Source of the DNA: Sphingomonas_Q fennica_A
GTDB taxonomy: Bacteria; Pseudomonadota; Alphaproteobacteria; Sphingomonadales; Sphingomonadaceae
Direction: 5' to 3'
Assembly: GCA_036946415.1 (NCBI GenBank)
Contig: JAQIJD010000013.1
Coordinates: 13,560-77,559 of the forward strand
DNA length: 64,000 bases
The position numbers and the translations under genes were made by a program. This document shows, one piece after another, positions 36,739 to 46,109 of the stretch. The notes below the pieces were generated by a model. It did not search any database. It had not been told where the DNA came from and saw nothing but the letters and a program-made list of their open reading frames with translations. How positions within the stretch are numbered: position 1 is the first letter of the stretch; each line of letters begins with the position of its first letter.

Positions 36739-37590
36739 TCAGAAGGCGGCGGTCAGCGCGACCACGATCGTGCGGCCGGCGATGGTGCCGGTGCCGTCCT
36801 GGCCCTTGCTGAAGCTGGGGCGGAGGTAATCGGCCGCGCGGCCGGAGATGTCGGTATCGACGTAGCTGACGTTCAGCGTCAGCGGCGCGAACGTCACGTC
36901 CGCGCCCAGCGACCAGTCCCAATAGTCCCCGGTCGGCGAGACCGCGGTGGCGTTGGGGCCGAGGCCGTTCTGCCCCCAACTGTGGCCGACATGCGCCTTG
37001 GCGGTGATCGGCGTTTCCGGCACCGCCATCGCGCCGTCGCCCCACAGGTAGAGATTGTCGTCCCTGGCGCCGGGACGGGTATAAACGCCGCGCGCCGCGT
37101 CCGCGCCCGTCCCATACCATTTGCCAATCGCCTGCTGCTTCGGCGCATAGGCCGCGCCGGCGGTCAGCGTGGCGGGGCCGGCGGTGCCGGTCAGCTTTAC
37201 GTAGGGCTCGGCGAAGTCGGTCTCGTCCGCGCCGCCCGGATACAGATACCAGGTCAGCCCGACATCGAGCGTCGCGCCGCGGGCGAGCGCGACCTTGTAG
37301 CCGCCGATCAGGTCCAGCTCCATATTGGCGCCGCCGAACGTGCCCCAGCCGGACAGGCTGGATGCCCAGGTGCCCGCGTAAAGACCGCTCGCGTGGGCGA
37401 CGGTGATGCCGCCCTGCACCGCCATCTTCGTGTCGGACTGCGACACGCCGCGGAACCGATAGTCGGAGGCGATCGCCGCCGATCCGCTGACGGTGACGGG
37501 CGGCGTGGCGTCGGCCGGCGTCGATTGGGCCCCGGCGGCCACGGGCAGCGCCAGGAACGCGCCCGCCGCGACTGCGTGATGAAACCTCAT
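36739..37590 (-). CDS. TorF family putative porin
   Basis: 283 aa. Signal peptide AAGAFLALPVAAGAQ, then TVSGSAAIASDYRFRGVSQSDTKMAVQGGITVAHASG, the TIGR02001/Gcw_chp signature, and many alternating beta-strands ending in IVVALTAAF with the C-terminal Phe of outer-membrane proteins. First gene in the kdp transcript, suggesting a role in potassium entry through the outer membrane. Start at MRFHHAV; an ATG 15 nt upstream is possible. Confidence 0.88.
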   Translation of the reverse strand: MRFHHAVAAGAFLALPVAAGAQSTPADATPPVTVSGSAAIASDYRFRGVSQSDTKMAVQGGITVAHASGLYAGTWASSLSGWGTFGGANMELDLIGGYKVALARGATLDVGLTWYLYPGGADETDFAEPYVKLTGTAGPATLTAGAAYAPKQQAIGKWYGTGADAARGVYTRPGARDDNLYLWGDGAMAVPETPITAKAHVGHSWGQNGLGPNATAVSPTGDYWDWSLGADVTFAPLTLNVSYVDTDISGRAADYLRPSFSKGQDGTGTIAGRTIVVALTAAF

Positions 37591-37735
37591 GCGTGGACCC
37601 CTCATGGGGCGATCGTCCCGTGACGACGCCTTCAGGGATGCGCGATTAGGCCCATATCGCGTAGCAATTCGAGATCGATTCCCGGCAATCGCATAGTGCT
37701 GACATAGGGTCGGCGCTTTTTGCGGCGACGCGCGG

Positions 37736-38275
37736 TCAGCGCCCCCGTTCCGCCATCAGGCCGTTCAGGAAGCCGCGGAACTCCGCCATCGGCCTGAGGC
37801 GGGTGATCGGCGTGGCGAACACCTTGAACGGCGTCTCGCGCCCCTGCCCCATCGGCAGCGCGCGCGGCGGCCGGCTGACCGCCTCGGCATGCGTGGCGAA
37901 ACCGCAGATGATGATCGGCAGGCCCGCCGTGATGATCTTGTTCGCCCGGTCCGGAATGTCCACGATCAGCTGGACGTAGACGGGCTTGAACTTCGCCCCG
38001 TAATCCTCGCGGATCACGAGGTTCAGGCGTTCGCTGTAGGGATAGACCGAGGTCTTCACCTCGACGAGGCCCATTAGGTCGGCGCGGCCCTTGTTGCTGC
38101 CCACCTCATGGTTGCGCCAGTCGCCCGTCAGCCATTCGGCGAAAACCAGTTCGCCCACAATGCCGCCCAGCGTATCGACCGCGCTCACCTTCGTGCGGGC
38201 GATACCGTTGTGCGGCACCAGCCGCTCGGCGGCGGCGAGGTGATCGGCGGTGATCTTGACGACGATCCGTTCCAT
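37736..38275 (-). CDS. PD-(D/E)xK-like restriction endonuclease-type protein
   Basis: 179 aa. GELVFAEWLTGDWRN, then GRADLMGLVEVKTSVYPYS gives the D...ExK nuclease core (Asp in GRAD, EVK). Adjacent (17 bp) to and downstream of a DNA methyltransferase, so the pair is probably a restriction-modification unit. Family not recognised more precisely; catalysis untested. Confidence 0.7.
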   Translation of the reverse strand: MERIVVKITADHLAAAERLVPHNGIARTKVSAVDTLGGIVGELVFAEWLTGDWRNHEVGSNKGRADLMGLVEVKTSVYPYSERLNLVIREDYGAKFKPVYVQLIVDIPDRANKIITAGLPIIICGFATHAEAVSRPPRALPMGQGRETPFKVFATPITRLRPMAEFRGFLNGLMAERGR

Positions 38276-38292
38276 GCGGTCCCCGCTTGTGC

Positions 38293-39519
38293 CTAACACC
38301 GCCGCAGCAATACGATCCGGTTGGTGTTGGTGCCACCGCTGTTGTTGCCGACGCCCCAGCAATTGGCGGTCTTGGTGAAGCTCTGGTCGTTCACCATCAC
38401 CCCGATCCGCTCGAACGGCAGGTCGGCCGCCGCCGCCCATACCAGACGCTCCAGCAGCACCGTGCCGCGCCGCACCTCCCCCACCTCGAAGGCGATATGC
38501 CCGCCGGGCCGGAGGATGCGCGCCTGTTCGGCGAGCACGCCGCGCACCATCCCGGCCCAGGCGGCTTCGGTGCGGTGCATCGCGATCGGCACCGTGCCCA
38601 CGTCGATGCCGGCGAACCAGCAGCGCAGCCAATTGTCCGCGGCATAATGGACGATGTCGAGGAACGGCGGCGAGGTGACGACGAGATCGACCGACGCGTC
38701 GGCGATCGCGGGCGTCGCCGCCGCCTCCCCGGTCAGCATCGTGGCCGGCGGATGATCGGGCGGCGGCCCGTCGGCCAGCAGCGTCCGCGTCTTCTTGAGG
38801 ATCACCGCCGCCACGTCGCGCTCGGGCGGCGACAGGCCGAGCTTCGCGTTGATCCGCAGTTGCGCCTTCAGCGACACCGCCTGGTTGGGCGGCATCGAGC
38901 GTCCCGAGAAGAAGCCCGGCGAATGGCCGCTCAGCCGGTTGATCGCGACCATGCGGATCCAGTCGTCGACCGGATCGGGATCGGCCCGGTCGAGCGGGGC
39001 GTGCGCCGCCAGCCACGCCTTCAGCGCCATCAGCCGGCGGAGCGTTGCGGGATGGTAGAAGGCCAGCAGCTCCGCCGGCCCGTCCGCCCCCGCCTCCAGC
39101 GGTATCTCCGCCAGCCGCGCCGCAACCGCCGCGACCGTCGGCGGCACCAGCCGCGGCCGCGTCAGCAGCGCGGAGAGCGGGTTGATGTCGTTGCCCATCG
39201 GCCGCCGGCCCATCAGCGCCGCCTCGACCGGCGTCGTGCCGCGCCCCATGAACGGATCGTGGACGGTATCGCCGGGATCGGTCAGCCGCGCGATGAAGAA
39301 GGCGGGCAATTGCGCCTTGAAGCAGGCCCGGTAGCTGATCTCGTGGATCGAATGCGCCTGCCGCTGCCGCGCCGTCCAGAAGGCGTTGACCAGATAGGGT
39401 ATGCCGTCGGCCACGAATTCCCGGGTCCGCTGCCCCTCCCCCGCAAAGGCCCGCACATCGGATAGGATGTCGCGGGCGGCGGGCGGCGGCGGGGTTCGGC
39501 GGGCGGTCGCTGGGGGCAT
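38293..39519 (-). CDS. DNA methyltransferase, N4-cytosine/N6-adenine type
   Basis: 408 aa. AdoMet motif HDPFMGRGTTPVEAALMGRRPMGNDINPLS near the N-terminus and catalytic LVVTSPPFLDIVHY (SPPF, as in N4-cytosine enzymes) near the middle, then RILRPGGHIAFEVGEV. Order is permuted compared with classical type II enzymes. Start MPPATARRT preferred over an upstream ATG at 39558. Works with the nuclease-like neighbour. Confidence 0.85.
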   Translation of the reverse strand: MPPATARRTPPPPAARDILSDVRAFAGEGQRTREFVADGIPYLVNAFWTARQRQAHSIHEISYRACFKAQLPAFFIARLTDPGDTVHDPFMGRGTTPVEAALMGRRPMGNDINPLSALLTRPRLVPPTVAAVAARLAEIPLEAGADGPAELLAFYHPATLRRLMALKAWLAAHAPLDRADPDPVDDWIRMVAINRLSGHSPGFFSGRSMPPNQAVSLKAQLRINAKLGLSPPERDVAAVILKKTRTLLADGPPPDHPPATMLTGEAAATPAIADASVDLVVTSPPFLDIVHYAADNWLRCWFAGIDVGTVPIAMHRTEAAWAGMVRGVLAEQARILRPGGHIAFEVGEVRRGTVLLERLVWAAAADLPFERIGVMVNDQSFTKTANCWGVGNNSGGTNTNRIVLLRRC

Positions 39520-39585
39520 TCCGGGCTTTCTTCGGGCAGGGCGCCGCCCGCCTACCACGCGCCCGGGGGTCCGTACAAGGGGCGG

Positions 39586-40044
39586 TCAGGCCAGAATCGC
39601 GGCCGCCAGCGTCAGGAGGCCGAGGCCGATCGACAACGGCAGCCGGAGCGCCATCCACCAGATCGGCGCGATCCCGGCGCGGACCAGCCGCCGGTCGACG
39701 CCGAGGCTGGCGAGGATCGCCACCGCCAGCACCACCAGCGACGGCCCCGGCCATTCCGCCCCGAACACCCACGGCAGGAAGGCGGCGAAGGCGACGAGCG
39801 AGGGCGCGACCGCCGCGATCCACAGCCAGCCCGGCGCGCGATCCCCCAGCGGCGCCGCCAGCCCCCACCACAGCCCGCCCAGAAAGCTGAGGATCAGCGC
39901 CGCATAGGCGAAGGCGATCGCAAGGGCCGCGAAATGCCACCAGCTCGATCCCGATGCCAGCACCGCCACCGCCGCCGCCTGCGGCAGCAGCCCGGCCAGC
40001 CCCAGCCCGCGCGCCGGCGGGGGCACGCGCCCGGCCGCGGTCAC
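39586..40044 (-). CDS. DUF3429 domain membrane protein
   Basis: 152 aa, five predicted membrane helices. FAYAALILSFLGGLWWGLA and the even spacing of helices are the DUF3429 (YqaE-unrelated) pattern of alphaproteobacteria. Function unknown. Coupled with the small upstream gene by an ATGA overlap. Confidence 0.85.
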   Translation of the reverse strand: MTAAGRVPPPARGLGLAGLLPQAAAVAVLASGSSWWHFAALAIAFAYAALILSFLGGLWWGLAAPLGDRAPGWLWIAAVAPSLVAFAAFLPWVFGAEWPGPSLVVLAVAILASLGVDRRLVRAGIAPIWWMALRLPLSIGLGLLTLAAAILA

Positions 40045-40268
40045 TTGCCAGCTTCGCGCCGCGCGCCGGTCACCATCCGCCGGGCGATCGCGCGCACCGC
40101 CGCATCGTCCTTGGTATCGTCCCGCGCCGGGTCGCCCAGATGGTCGAGGCTCGCCTCGATATGGTCGAGCAGCCCCGGCTGGCGCGCCTCGACATATTCG
40201 ATCAGCTTGAAGAGGACATGCTCGACCGCGATCTCGCGGCGGCGGGCGTCAACTGCGGTGTCGGTCAT
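40041..40268 (-). CDS. hypothetical protein (75 aa)
   Basis: MTDTAVDARRREIAVEHVLFKLIEYVEARQPGL..., helical and charged, no membrane segment. Not recognised. It shares an ATGA overlap with the DUF3429 gene. Confidence 0.7.
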   Translation of the reverse strand: MTDTAVDARRREIAVEHVLFKLIEYVEARQPGLLDHIEASLDHLGDPARDDTKDDAAVRAIARRMVTGARREAGK

Positions 40269-40370
40269 GTCTCGGATGGCCCTTCGTCGATAGCGGGCTT
40301 CCTGAACGCGCGAAGCCCGCCATGGTGTCGGCCGGGGTGACGCGACGGCGCGGCGCGCCTAAGGAAAGGC

Positions 40371-41706
40371 ATGGCCGGCCCTCTCGATCGCTTCCTGCCG
40401 GCCCGGCGCTGGACGCCCGCGCGCTATCGGGCGCTGCTACGCGTGCGCGGGCCGCGATCGGTGCAGTTCCGCACACGGGCGGCGATCCTGGCCGGCGCCA
40501 TCCTGATCGGCATCGTCGCGACGCTGTTCGCGCAGGCGTCCGACTGGGCCGGCGAGGCTTTCGCGCTCTACGCCGGTCGCTGGCGCTGGGCGCCACTCGC
40601 GACGACGCCGCTCATCTTCATGGCGCTCGTCTGGATCACGCGCCGCTTCGCCCCGCTGGCGCGCGGATCGGGCATTCCCCAGGTGATCGCGGCGCAGGCC
40701 GATCCCGACGGCGCGACGCGCTCGCTTATCTCGCCGCGCACCGTCGCCGCCAAGGCCGTCCTCACGATCGGCGCCGTCCTGGGCGGCGCCTCGGTCGGGC
40801 GCGAGGGGCCGACCGTGCAGCTTGCCGCCGCCGTCATGGGCGTGACCCACCGCATCGTGCGCGTGCCGTTGCGCGGTGGCGTGCTGATCGCGGGCGGCGC
40901 GGCGGGGGGTCGCGGCCGCCTTCAACACGCCGCTCGCCGGCCTGCTCTTCGCGATCGAGGAACTCGCCTCGGCCTACGAACAGAGGGTGACGCTGCTTGT
41001 GCTCGCCGCGATCGTCATCGCCGGCATGGTCGCCCAATCCGTGCAGGGCGACTACATCTATTTCGGCGGCATCGGCGCGCACATGCCGCTGATCGCGGCG
41101 ATCGTCGCGGCTCCGGTCGCCGGATTGGTCGGCGGCATCGCCGGCGGCCTGTTCTCGCGCATCCTGCTCGGCATGGCGCGCGGCGACAACCGCCTCGTCC
41201 GCTGGTCGCGCACGCATCCGGTTCGCTTCGCCGGTCTGTGCGGCCTCGTCGTCGCGGCGCTGGGCGTGGCGACGGGGCTGACGTGGGGCACGGGCTATGC
41301 CTCCGCACGGGCGATGATCGTCGGCATCGACGCGCCCTTGTGGTTCGGCCCGGCCAAGCTCGCCGCGACCGCCGCAACCGCGGTCGCCGGCCTGCCCGGC
41401 GGCATCTTCGCGCCGTCGCTCGCGGTCGGGGCCGGCGTCGGCAACCTCCTGCGCGCGATCTTCCCTGGCGATCCGGCCAGCGCCGTCGTGATTCTCGGCA
41501 TGGTCGCCTATTTCGCCGGGGTGGTCCGCGCGCCGCTGACCGCCGTCATCATCCTGTCGGAAACCACGGCCAGCCGCGGGCTGATGCTGCCGATGTTCGC
41601 GGCGGCCTTCGTCGCCGATGCCGCCAGCCGCTGGGTGTGCCGCGAGAAGCTCTATCACGGCCTCTCGCAGACCTTCCCCCCGCCCGCGCCGCGTGAGCAG
41701 GCGTGA
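40371..41706 (+). pseudogene. ClC-type chloride channel/exchanger, one +1 frame break
   Basis: ~444 aa after correction. Conserved ion-path segments GSGIPQV, SVGREGPTVQLAA (Glu kept, so exchanger-type is plausible), FNTPLAGLLFAIEELA and GLPGGIFAPSLAVGAG. The frame breaks in a six-G run at 40904-40909; removing one base joins GGAAG to VAAAFNTP and gives a continuous protein. Probably intact in the organism. Lies upstream of nhaA, another ion/pH transporter. Confidence 0.88.
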
Positions 41707-41870
41707 CCGGCGGCATGGCGGGCGAGTCGAAGGCTGCCCATTCCCGCCCCGGCGGTTGCCGCGGGCCGGCCGCGATGCGATAGGCGGGGCGGGTGTCCGC
41801 GGCGCGTCGGGCAGGCAAGAGATGCGGGTCGGGCCGCCCGCATCGCAGTTCCTGCCGGAAAGACGTGCCG

Positions 41871-43049
41871 ATGCACCCCATCCACCGTGCGCGACCGAGC
41901 GCGGTCCGCAACTTCCTCCACGCCCAATCCTCGGCTGGGCTGGTGCTGATGGCGACCGCGATCGTCGCCCTGCTGATCGCCAATTCGCCGCTCGGCCCGG
42001 CTTATCGTGCGATCCTCCACGCGGAAGTCGGCCCCTTCTCGATCGGGCATTGGATCAACGACGGCCTGATGACGGTCTTCTTCCTGCTCGTGGGGCTGGA
42101 GATAAAGCGCGAAGTGCTGGACGGCCAATTGTCCACCCGGTCGCGCCGCATCCTGCCGGGGATCGCCGCCGCCGGGGGCATGGCGGTGCCGGCGCTGATC
42201 TATCTCGCCATCAACCGCGGGCCGACCTCGGTCGGCTGGGCGATCCCGGCGGCCACCGACATCGCCTTCGCGCTCGGCGTCATCGCACTGCTGGGGCCGC
42301 GGGTGCCGGCGTCGCTGCGCGTCTTCCTCGCCGCGCTCGCGATCCTCGACGATCTCGGCGCGGTGGCGATCATCGCGATGTTCTATACGGCCAGCCTGTC
42401 GCTGCCCGATCTGCTGGGCGCCATCGTCGTGATCGGCATCCTCGCCGCGCTGAACCGTGCCGGCGTCATCCGGCTGGCCCCCTATCTGATCGGCGGCCTG
42501 CTGCTCTGGCTGTTCATGGTCCGCTCCGGCATCCACGCGACGCTGGCGGGCGTGCTTCTGGCCTTCGCCATCCCGATGCGATGCACGCCCGCCCGGCCGG
42601 ACGGCAATTCCGACAGCCCGCTCCACCGGCTGGAACGGGCGCTGCGCCTGCCCGTCGGCTTCCTCATCGTGCCGGTCTTCGGGCTGGCGAACGCCGGCAT
42701 CCCGATCATAGGCATGCCGGCCGGCGCCCTCGCAGCGCCGGTCACGCTGGGCGTGGCGGCGGGGTTGCTGTTCGGCAAGGTGACGGGCGTGTTCGGCTTC
42801 ACCCTGCTCGCGACGCGGCTCGGACTGGCGGACATGCCGGCGCATGCCGGGCGGATGCAGATGCTGGGCGTGGCCCTGCTGTGCGGGATCGGCTTCACGA
42901 TGAGCATCTTCATCACGCTCCTCGCCTTTCCCGGCCAGCCGCTGGTGCAGGCCGAGGCGAAGATCGGCGTGCTGGCGGGATCGACGCTGTCGGGACTGCT
43001 CGGCTACGCCGTGCTCCGCGCCGCGCGTCGACCCCGCCCTCCTCAATAA
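41871..43049 (+). CDS. nhaA: Na+/H+ antiporter NhaA
   Basis: 392 aa, 12 helices. The catalytic pair is in FLAALAILDDLGAVAII (Asp-Asp), with GWAIPAATDIAFALG and GLEIKREVLDGQL as further signatures. Start at MHPIHRARP with a GGAAAG site. The stop overlaps the stop of the convergent TonB receptor by a few bases. Confidence 0.96.
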   Translation: MHPIHRARPSAVRNFLHAQSSAGLVLMATAIVALLIANSPLGPAYRAILHAEVGPFSIGHWINDGLMTVFFLLVGLEIKREVLDGQLSTRSRRILPGIAAAGGMAVPALIYLAINRGPTSVGWAIPAATDIAFALGVIALLGPRVPASLRVFLAALAILDDLGAVAIIAMFYTASLSLPDLLGAIVVIGILAALNRAGVIRLAPYLIGGLLLWLFMVRSGIHATLAGVLLAFAIPMRCTPARPDGNSDSPLHRLERALRLPVGFLIVPVFGLANAGIPIIGMPAGALAAPVTLGVAAGLLFGKVTGVFGFTLLATRLGLADMPAHAGRMQMLGVALLCGIGFTMSIFITLLAFPGQPLVQAEAKIGVLAGSTLSGLLGYAVLRAARRPRPPQ

Positions 43050-46027
43050 GTGAAGCGCACGCCGACCCGGTAATAGCGCCCGATCCGATCGTATAGACCG
43101 GCGACCGACGTATCGGGATGGGGCGGCGCCACGTTCGTCACGTTGTTGACGACGGTGTAGAGCTGCACCGTCCGCCTGGCGTCCTTCAGGATGTTCACCG
43201 ATCCCGTCAGGTTCAGGTAGAAGCGCGCCGACACGTCGTTGCGCGTCACCGAGATCGGCGAGGCGGGGTTGTAGTCCGCATCGCTCTCGTCGAGGAGGCT
43301 CTTGTCGGCCTTGCCGCCTTGCAGATAGCGGCCTTGCGCCGTCAGCGAGAAGAGGTCGTCCGAATAGGTGAGGCTGCCGTTGACCTGCCAGTGCGGCAGG
43401 CTGGTGGCGCCGGTGTTGATGCCCGAGGTGAAGCCGCCGACCTGGCCGGCGCGGTTGATGACGCTGCCCTTGGTGATGAGGATGCCCGCCGCATTGTAGG
43501 TGCGCGGCGTGCCGAAGCCGTCGTCGGTCGTCAGGTCGCGCACATAGGTGCCGAACACGCGTGCGACGATCACGCCCGCGCCCAGCCGGTGCCGGTAGCT
43601 GGCGTCGAAATCGACGCCGCGCGTGCGGATCGAGGCGAGGTTCAGGAGCGGCGTCTGCGCGGAGACGAGCGTCGTCCCGTTGCGCGTCACCAAAGTGCAG
43701 AAGAAGCCGCCGCCGGGCGTCGCCGCGGTCGTCTCGGCGAAGCAATTGTCCAGCACCTGCTGCGCGCCGTAGCTGGCGATCGCCCCCTTCAGGTCGATGT
43801 CGTAATAATCGACCGCGATGTTCAGCCCCGGCGCGAAGCGCGGGCTGAGGACGACGCCGGCGATCTTGGTGCGCGCCTTTTCGGGCCGCAGGCTGGCGCT
43901 GGGCTGGGTGACGATCGGATAGGCCGCCGTCACCCCGCTGAACGGGTTGCGCACGGTGGATGCGGTGGTGAAGCTGGAGAACAGTTCGTTGGCGTTCGGC
44001 GCCCGGATATCGCGCGAGAGGACGCCGCGCAGCTTGATGCCGTCGATCGGCTCGTAGGTCGCGCCGACCTTCCACGTCTTGACCACGCCCGAGATGCTGT
44101 AGTCGGTATAGCGGAAGGCGCCGTTCAGATCGAGCGAGCGGGCGAAGCGCATGTCCTTGGCCAGCGGCACCGCCGCCTCGATATAGCCCTCCTTCGTCTC
44201 GAACGTGCCGGCGAAGGGCTGCGGGTTGGCGTAGAAGAAGCGGCGCGCGGCCGACAGCGGGTCGACGACGCTGACCGACCGGTCGCGCCGGTATTCGCCG
44301 CCCACCGCGGCGGCCACCGGCCCGGCCCACGTCTCGAACAGCGTGCCGCGCAGGTTGGCGGCGCCGACATGCTGGGTGGTCGTGATCGTCTGCGCCGTCG
44401 TGCCGGTGACGTAGGAGGCCGCCGCCGCACTGGGCGATCCGCTGCCGAACAGGTTGATCGGCACGCAGCCCGCCGCCGCCGCATTGGCGGCCGCCCCCGC
44501 GGTCGGCAGCAGCGCGCGGCAGGTGATCTGCCCCGTCGCCGGGTTCACCACCGCATCGATGGCGAGGGCGTAATTGGCGTTGATGCGGTTGCGGCGGGTG
44601 AAGGACGTGAATTTGTTGCGGCCGTATTCGTAATAGGCGTCCCAGCTCCAGCCGCCGCCGAGATCGCCGTTGACGCCGGCGGTGCCGCGCACCGTGACGT
44701 TCTTGTTGTCGTTGATCGTCTGCCCGTAATCGTAGGCGGACCGGCCGATCGAGATCGCCTGGACGTTGTTGGCGACCATCAGGCCGCGGATCGATGCCGG
44801 CAGGAAGGCATTGTCGCGACGGATGACGTTGGTCGACGAATTGGAATCGCGCGGCGCGGCACCGCCGTAGACCGAGCCGGACTGCGCATAGCCGCCCTCG
44901 GCGAAGACCTTGATGCTGTCCGTCACGTCATAGTCGACGTGGCCGAAGCCGACGTAGCGCTTGACCGGCAGCACCAGCGAGAAGCCGAGGCGGGAAAGCT
45001 GGCCGTCCGACGTGCCGTCGGAGGCGGTGCCGGTGCGGAACTGCGCGTCGTTGCCGTAGCTGAACGGCGCCGGCACGCCGCCGGGCGCGAACTGGATGCC
45101 GAGGAACGGCGAGGTGGCGGCCAATGCCCCCGGCGTGCAGCCGACGGTGGCGCAGGTGCCGTTGATGACGCCGCCGACCGTCGAATTGGTGAACTTGGCA
45201 TCGACGGCATAGGTGCGCGACGGCAGGCCGGGGGTGCGGTTGGCGGGATAGGAGACGATCTCGTCCGCCAGCCGGCTCCACGGCCGGGCGTCGTAGCTCG
45301 TGACACCGTCGATCTTCACATATTCGCCGCCGAGGACGAGGCTGCCGCGATCGCCGCCGAAGGACGTGCCGAAGCCGAGCGAAGCGCGCCGTTCCCAATT
45401 GTCGCCATAATGGGAGAGCGCGTTGGAGATGTCGCCCTTCAGGCCGCGCAGCCGCTTGTCGAGGATGACGTTGACCACGCCCGAGATCGCGTCCGAGCCA
45501 TAAGCCGCCGAGGCGCCGCCGGTGACGACCTCGACCCGTTCGACGAGGATCGTCGGGATCAGGTTGAGATCGACCTGGCCGGTCGAGGAGGAGGGGACGT
45601 GGCGGCGCCCGTCGACCAGCGTCAGCGTGCGGATGTTGCCGAGGCCGCGAAGGTCCGCATAGACCTGCCCCGTCGAATTGAACGACGTGGTGTTCGTCTG
45701 GTTGTTCTGGCTGGGGCGGAAGGCGGGGATTTCGTTCAGGAAATCGCCGACGTTTGTGCTGCCGCGGCGTTGCAGGTCTTCGGCCCCCAGCACCTTGGTG
45801 GGCGTCGGCGCCTCGAACCCCTGCCGCGAGACGCGCGAACCGGTGACGACGATCTCGCCCGTCTCGGCCGCGGCCGACGGGGACGGGCCGGCCGCCTCGG
45901 CGGTCGCCGCCCCGGCCTGCCCCGGCAGCGCGCCGCCGGCCGCTGCCTGCTGGCCGAAGGCCGGTGCGGCGGCCAGCGCCACCAGATGGAATGCCACCGA
46001 ACTCGAAAGCGCCGCCCTCAACCTCAT
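43043..46027 (-). CDS. TonB-dependent receptor
   Basis: 994 aa. Signal FHLVALAAAPAFGQ, long linker, TonB-box region EIVVTGSRVSRQGFEAPTP, plug (LRGLGNIRTLTLVDGRRHVPSS; VERVEVVTGGASAAYGSDAISGVVNVIL), and a barrel ending YYRVGVRFTY with the aromatic C-terminus. The 'GASAAYGSDAISGVVNVI' plug is typical of sphingomonad carbohydrate/aromatic receptors. Next to an FAD oxidoreductase and a LysR regulator, so probably substrate-specific uptake. Ligand unknown. Confidence 0.93.
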   Translation of the reverse strand: MRLRAALSSSVAFHLVALAAAPAFGQQAAAGGALPGQAGAATAEAAGPSPSAAAETGEIVVTGSRVSRQGFEAPTPTKVLGAEDLQRRGSTNVGDFLNEIPAFRPSQNNQTNTTSFNSTGQVYADLRGLGNIRTLTLVDGRRHVPSSSTGQVDLNLIPTILVERVEVVTGGASAAYGSDAISGVVNVILDKRLRGLKGDISNALSHYGDNWERRASLGFGTSFGGDRGSLVLGGEYVKIDGVTSYDARPWSRLADEIVSYPANRTPGLPSRTYAVDAKFTNSTVGGVINGTCATVGCTPGALAATSPFLGIQFAPGGVPAPFSYGNDAQFRTGTASDGTSDGQLSRLGFSLVLPVKRYVGFGHVDYDVTDSIKVFAEGGYAQSGSVYGGAAPRDSNSSTNVIRRDNAFLPASIRGLMVANNVQAISIGRSAYDYGQTINDNKNVTVRGTAGVNGDLGGGWSWDAYYEYGRNKFTSFTRRNRINANYALAIDAVVNPATGQITCRALLPTAGAAANAAAAGCVPINLFGSGSPSAAAASYVTGTTAQTITTTQHVGAANLRGTLFETWAGPVAAAVGGEYRRDRSVSVVDPLSAARRFFYANPQPFAGTFETKEGYIEAAVPLAKDMRFARSLDLNGAFRYTDYSISGVVKTWKVGATYEPIDGIKLRGVLSRDIRAPNANELFSSFTTASTVRNPFSGVTAAYPIVTQPSASLRPEKARTKIAGVVLSPRFAPGLNIAVDYYDIDLKGAIASYGAQQVLDNCFAETTAATPGGGFFCTLVTRNGTTLVSAQTPLLNLASIRTRGVDFDASYRHRLGAGVIVARVFGTYVRDLTTDDGFGTPRTYNAAGILITKGSVINRAGQVGGFTSGINTGATSLPHWQVNGSLTYSDDLFSLTAQGRYLQGGKADKSLLDESDADYNPASPISVTRNDVSARFYLNLTGSVNILKDARRTVQLYTVVNNVTNVAPPHPDTSVAGLYDRIGRYYRVGVRFTY

Positions 46028-46109
46028 CGTCCTACCCCTTCTTGTCCCGTGCGTGCGATGCGCCGGGTTTCTGGAAATCGCTGTCCCGTCCCCTGCCCGT
46101 CTCCGGACG

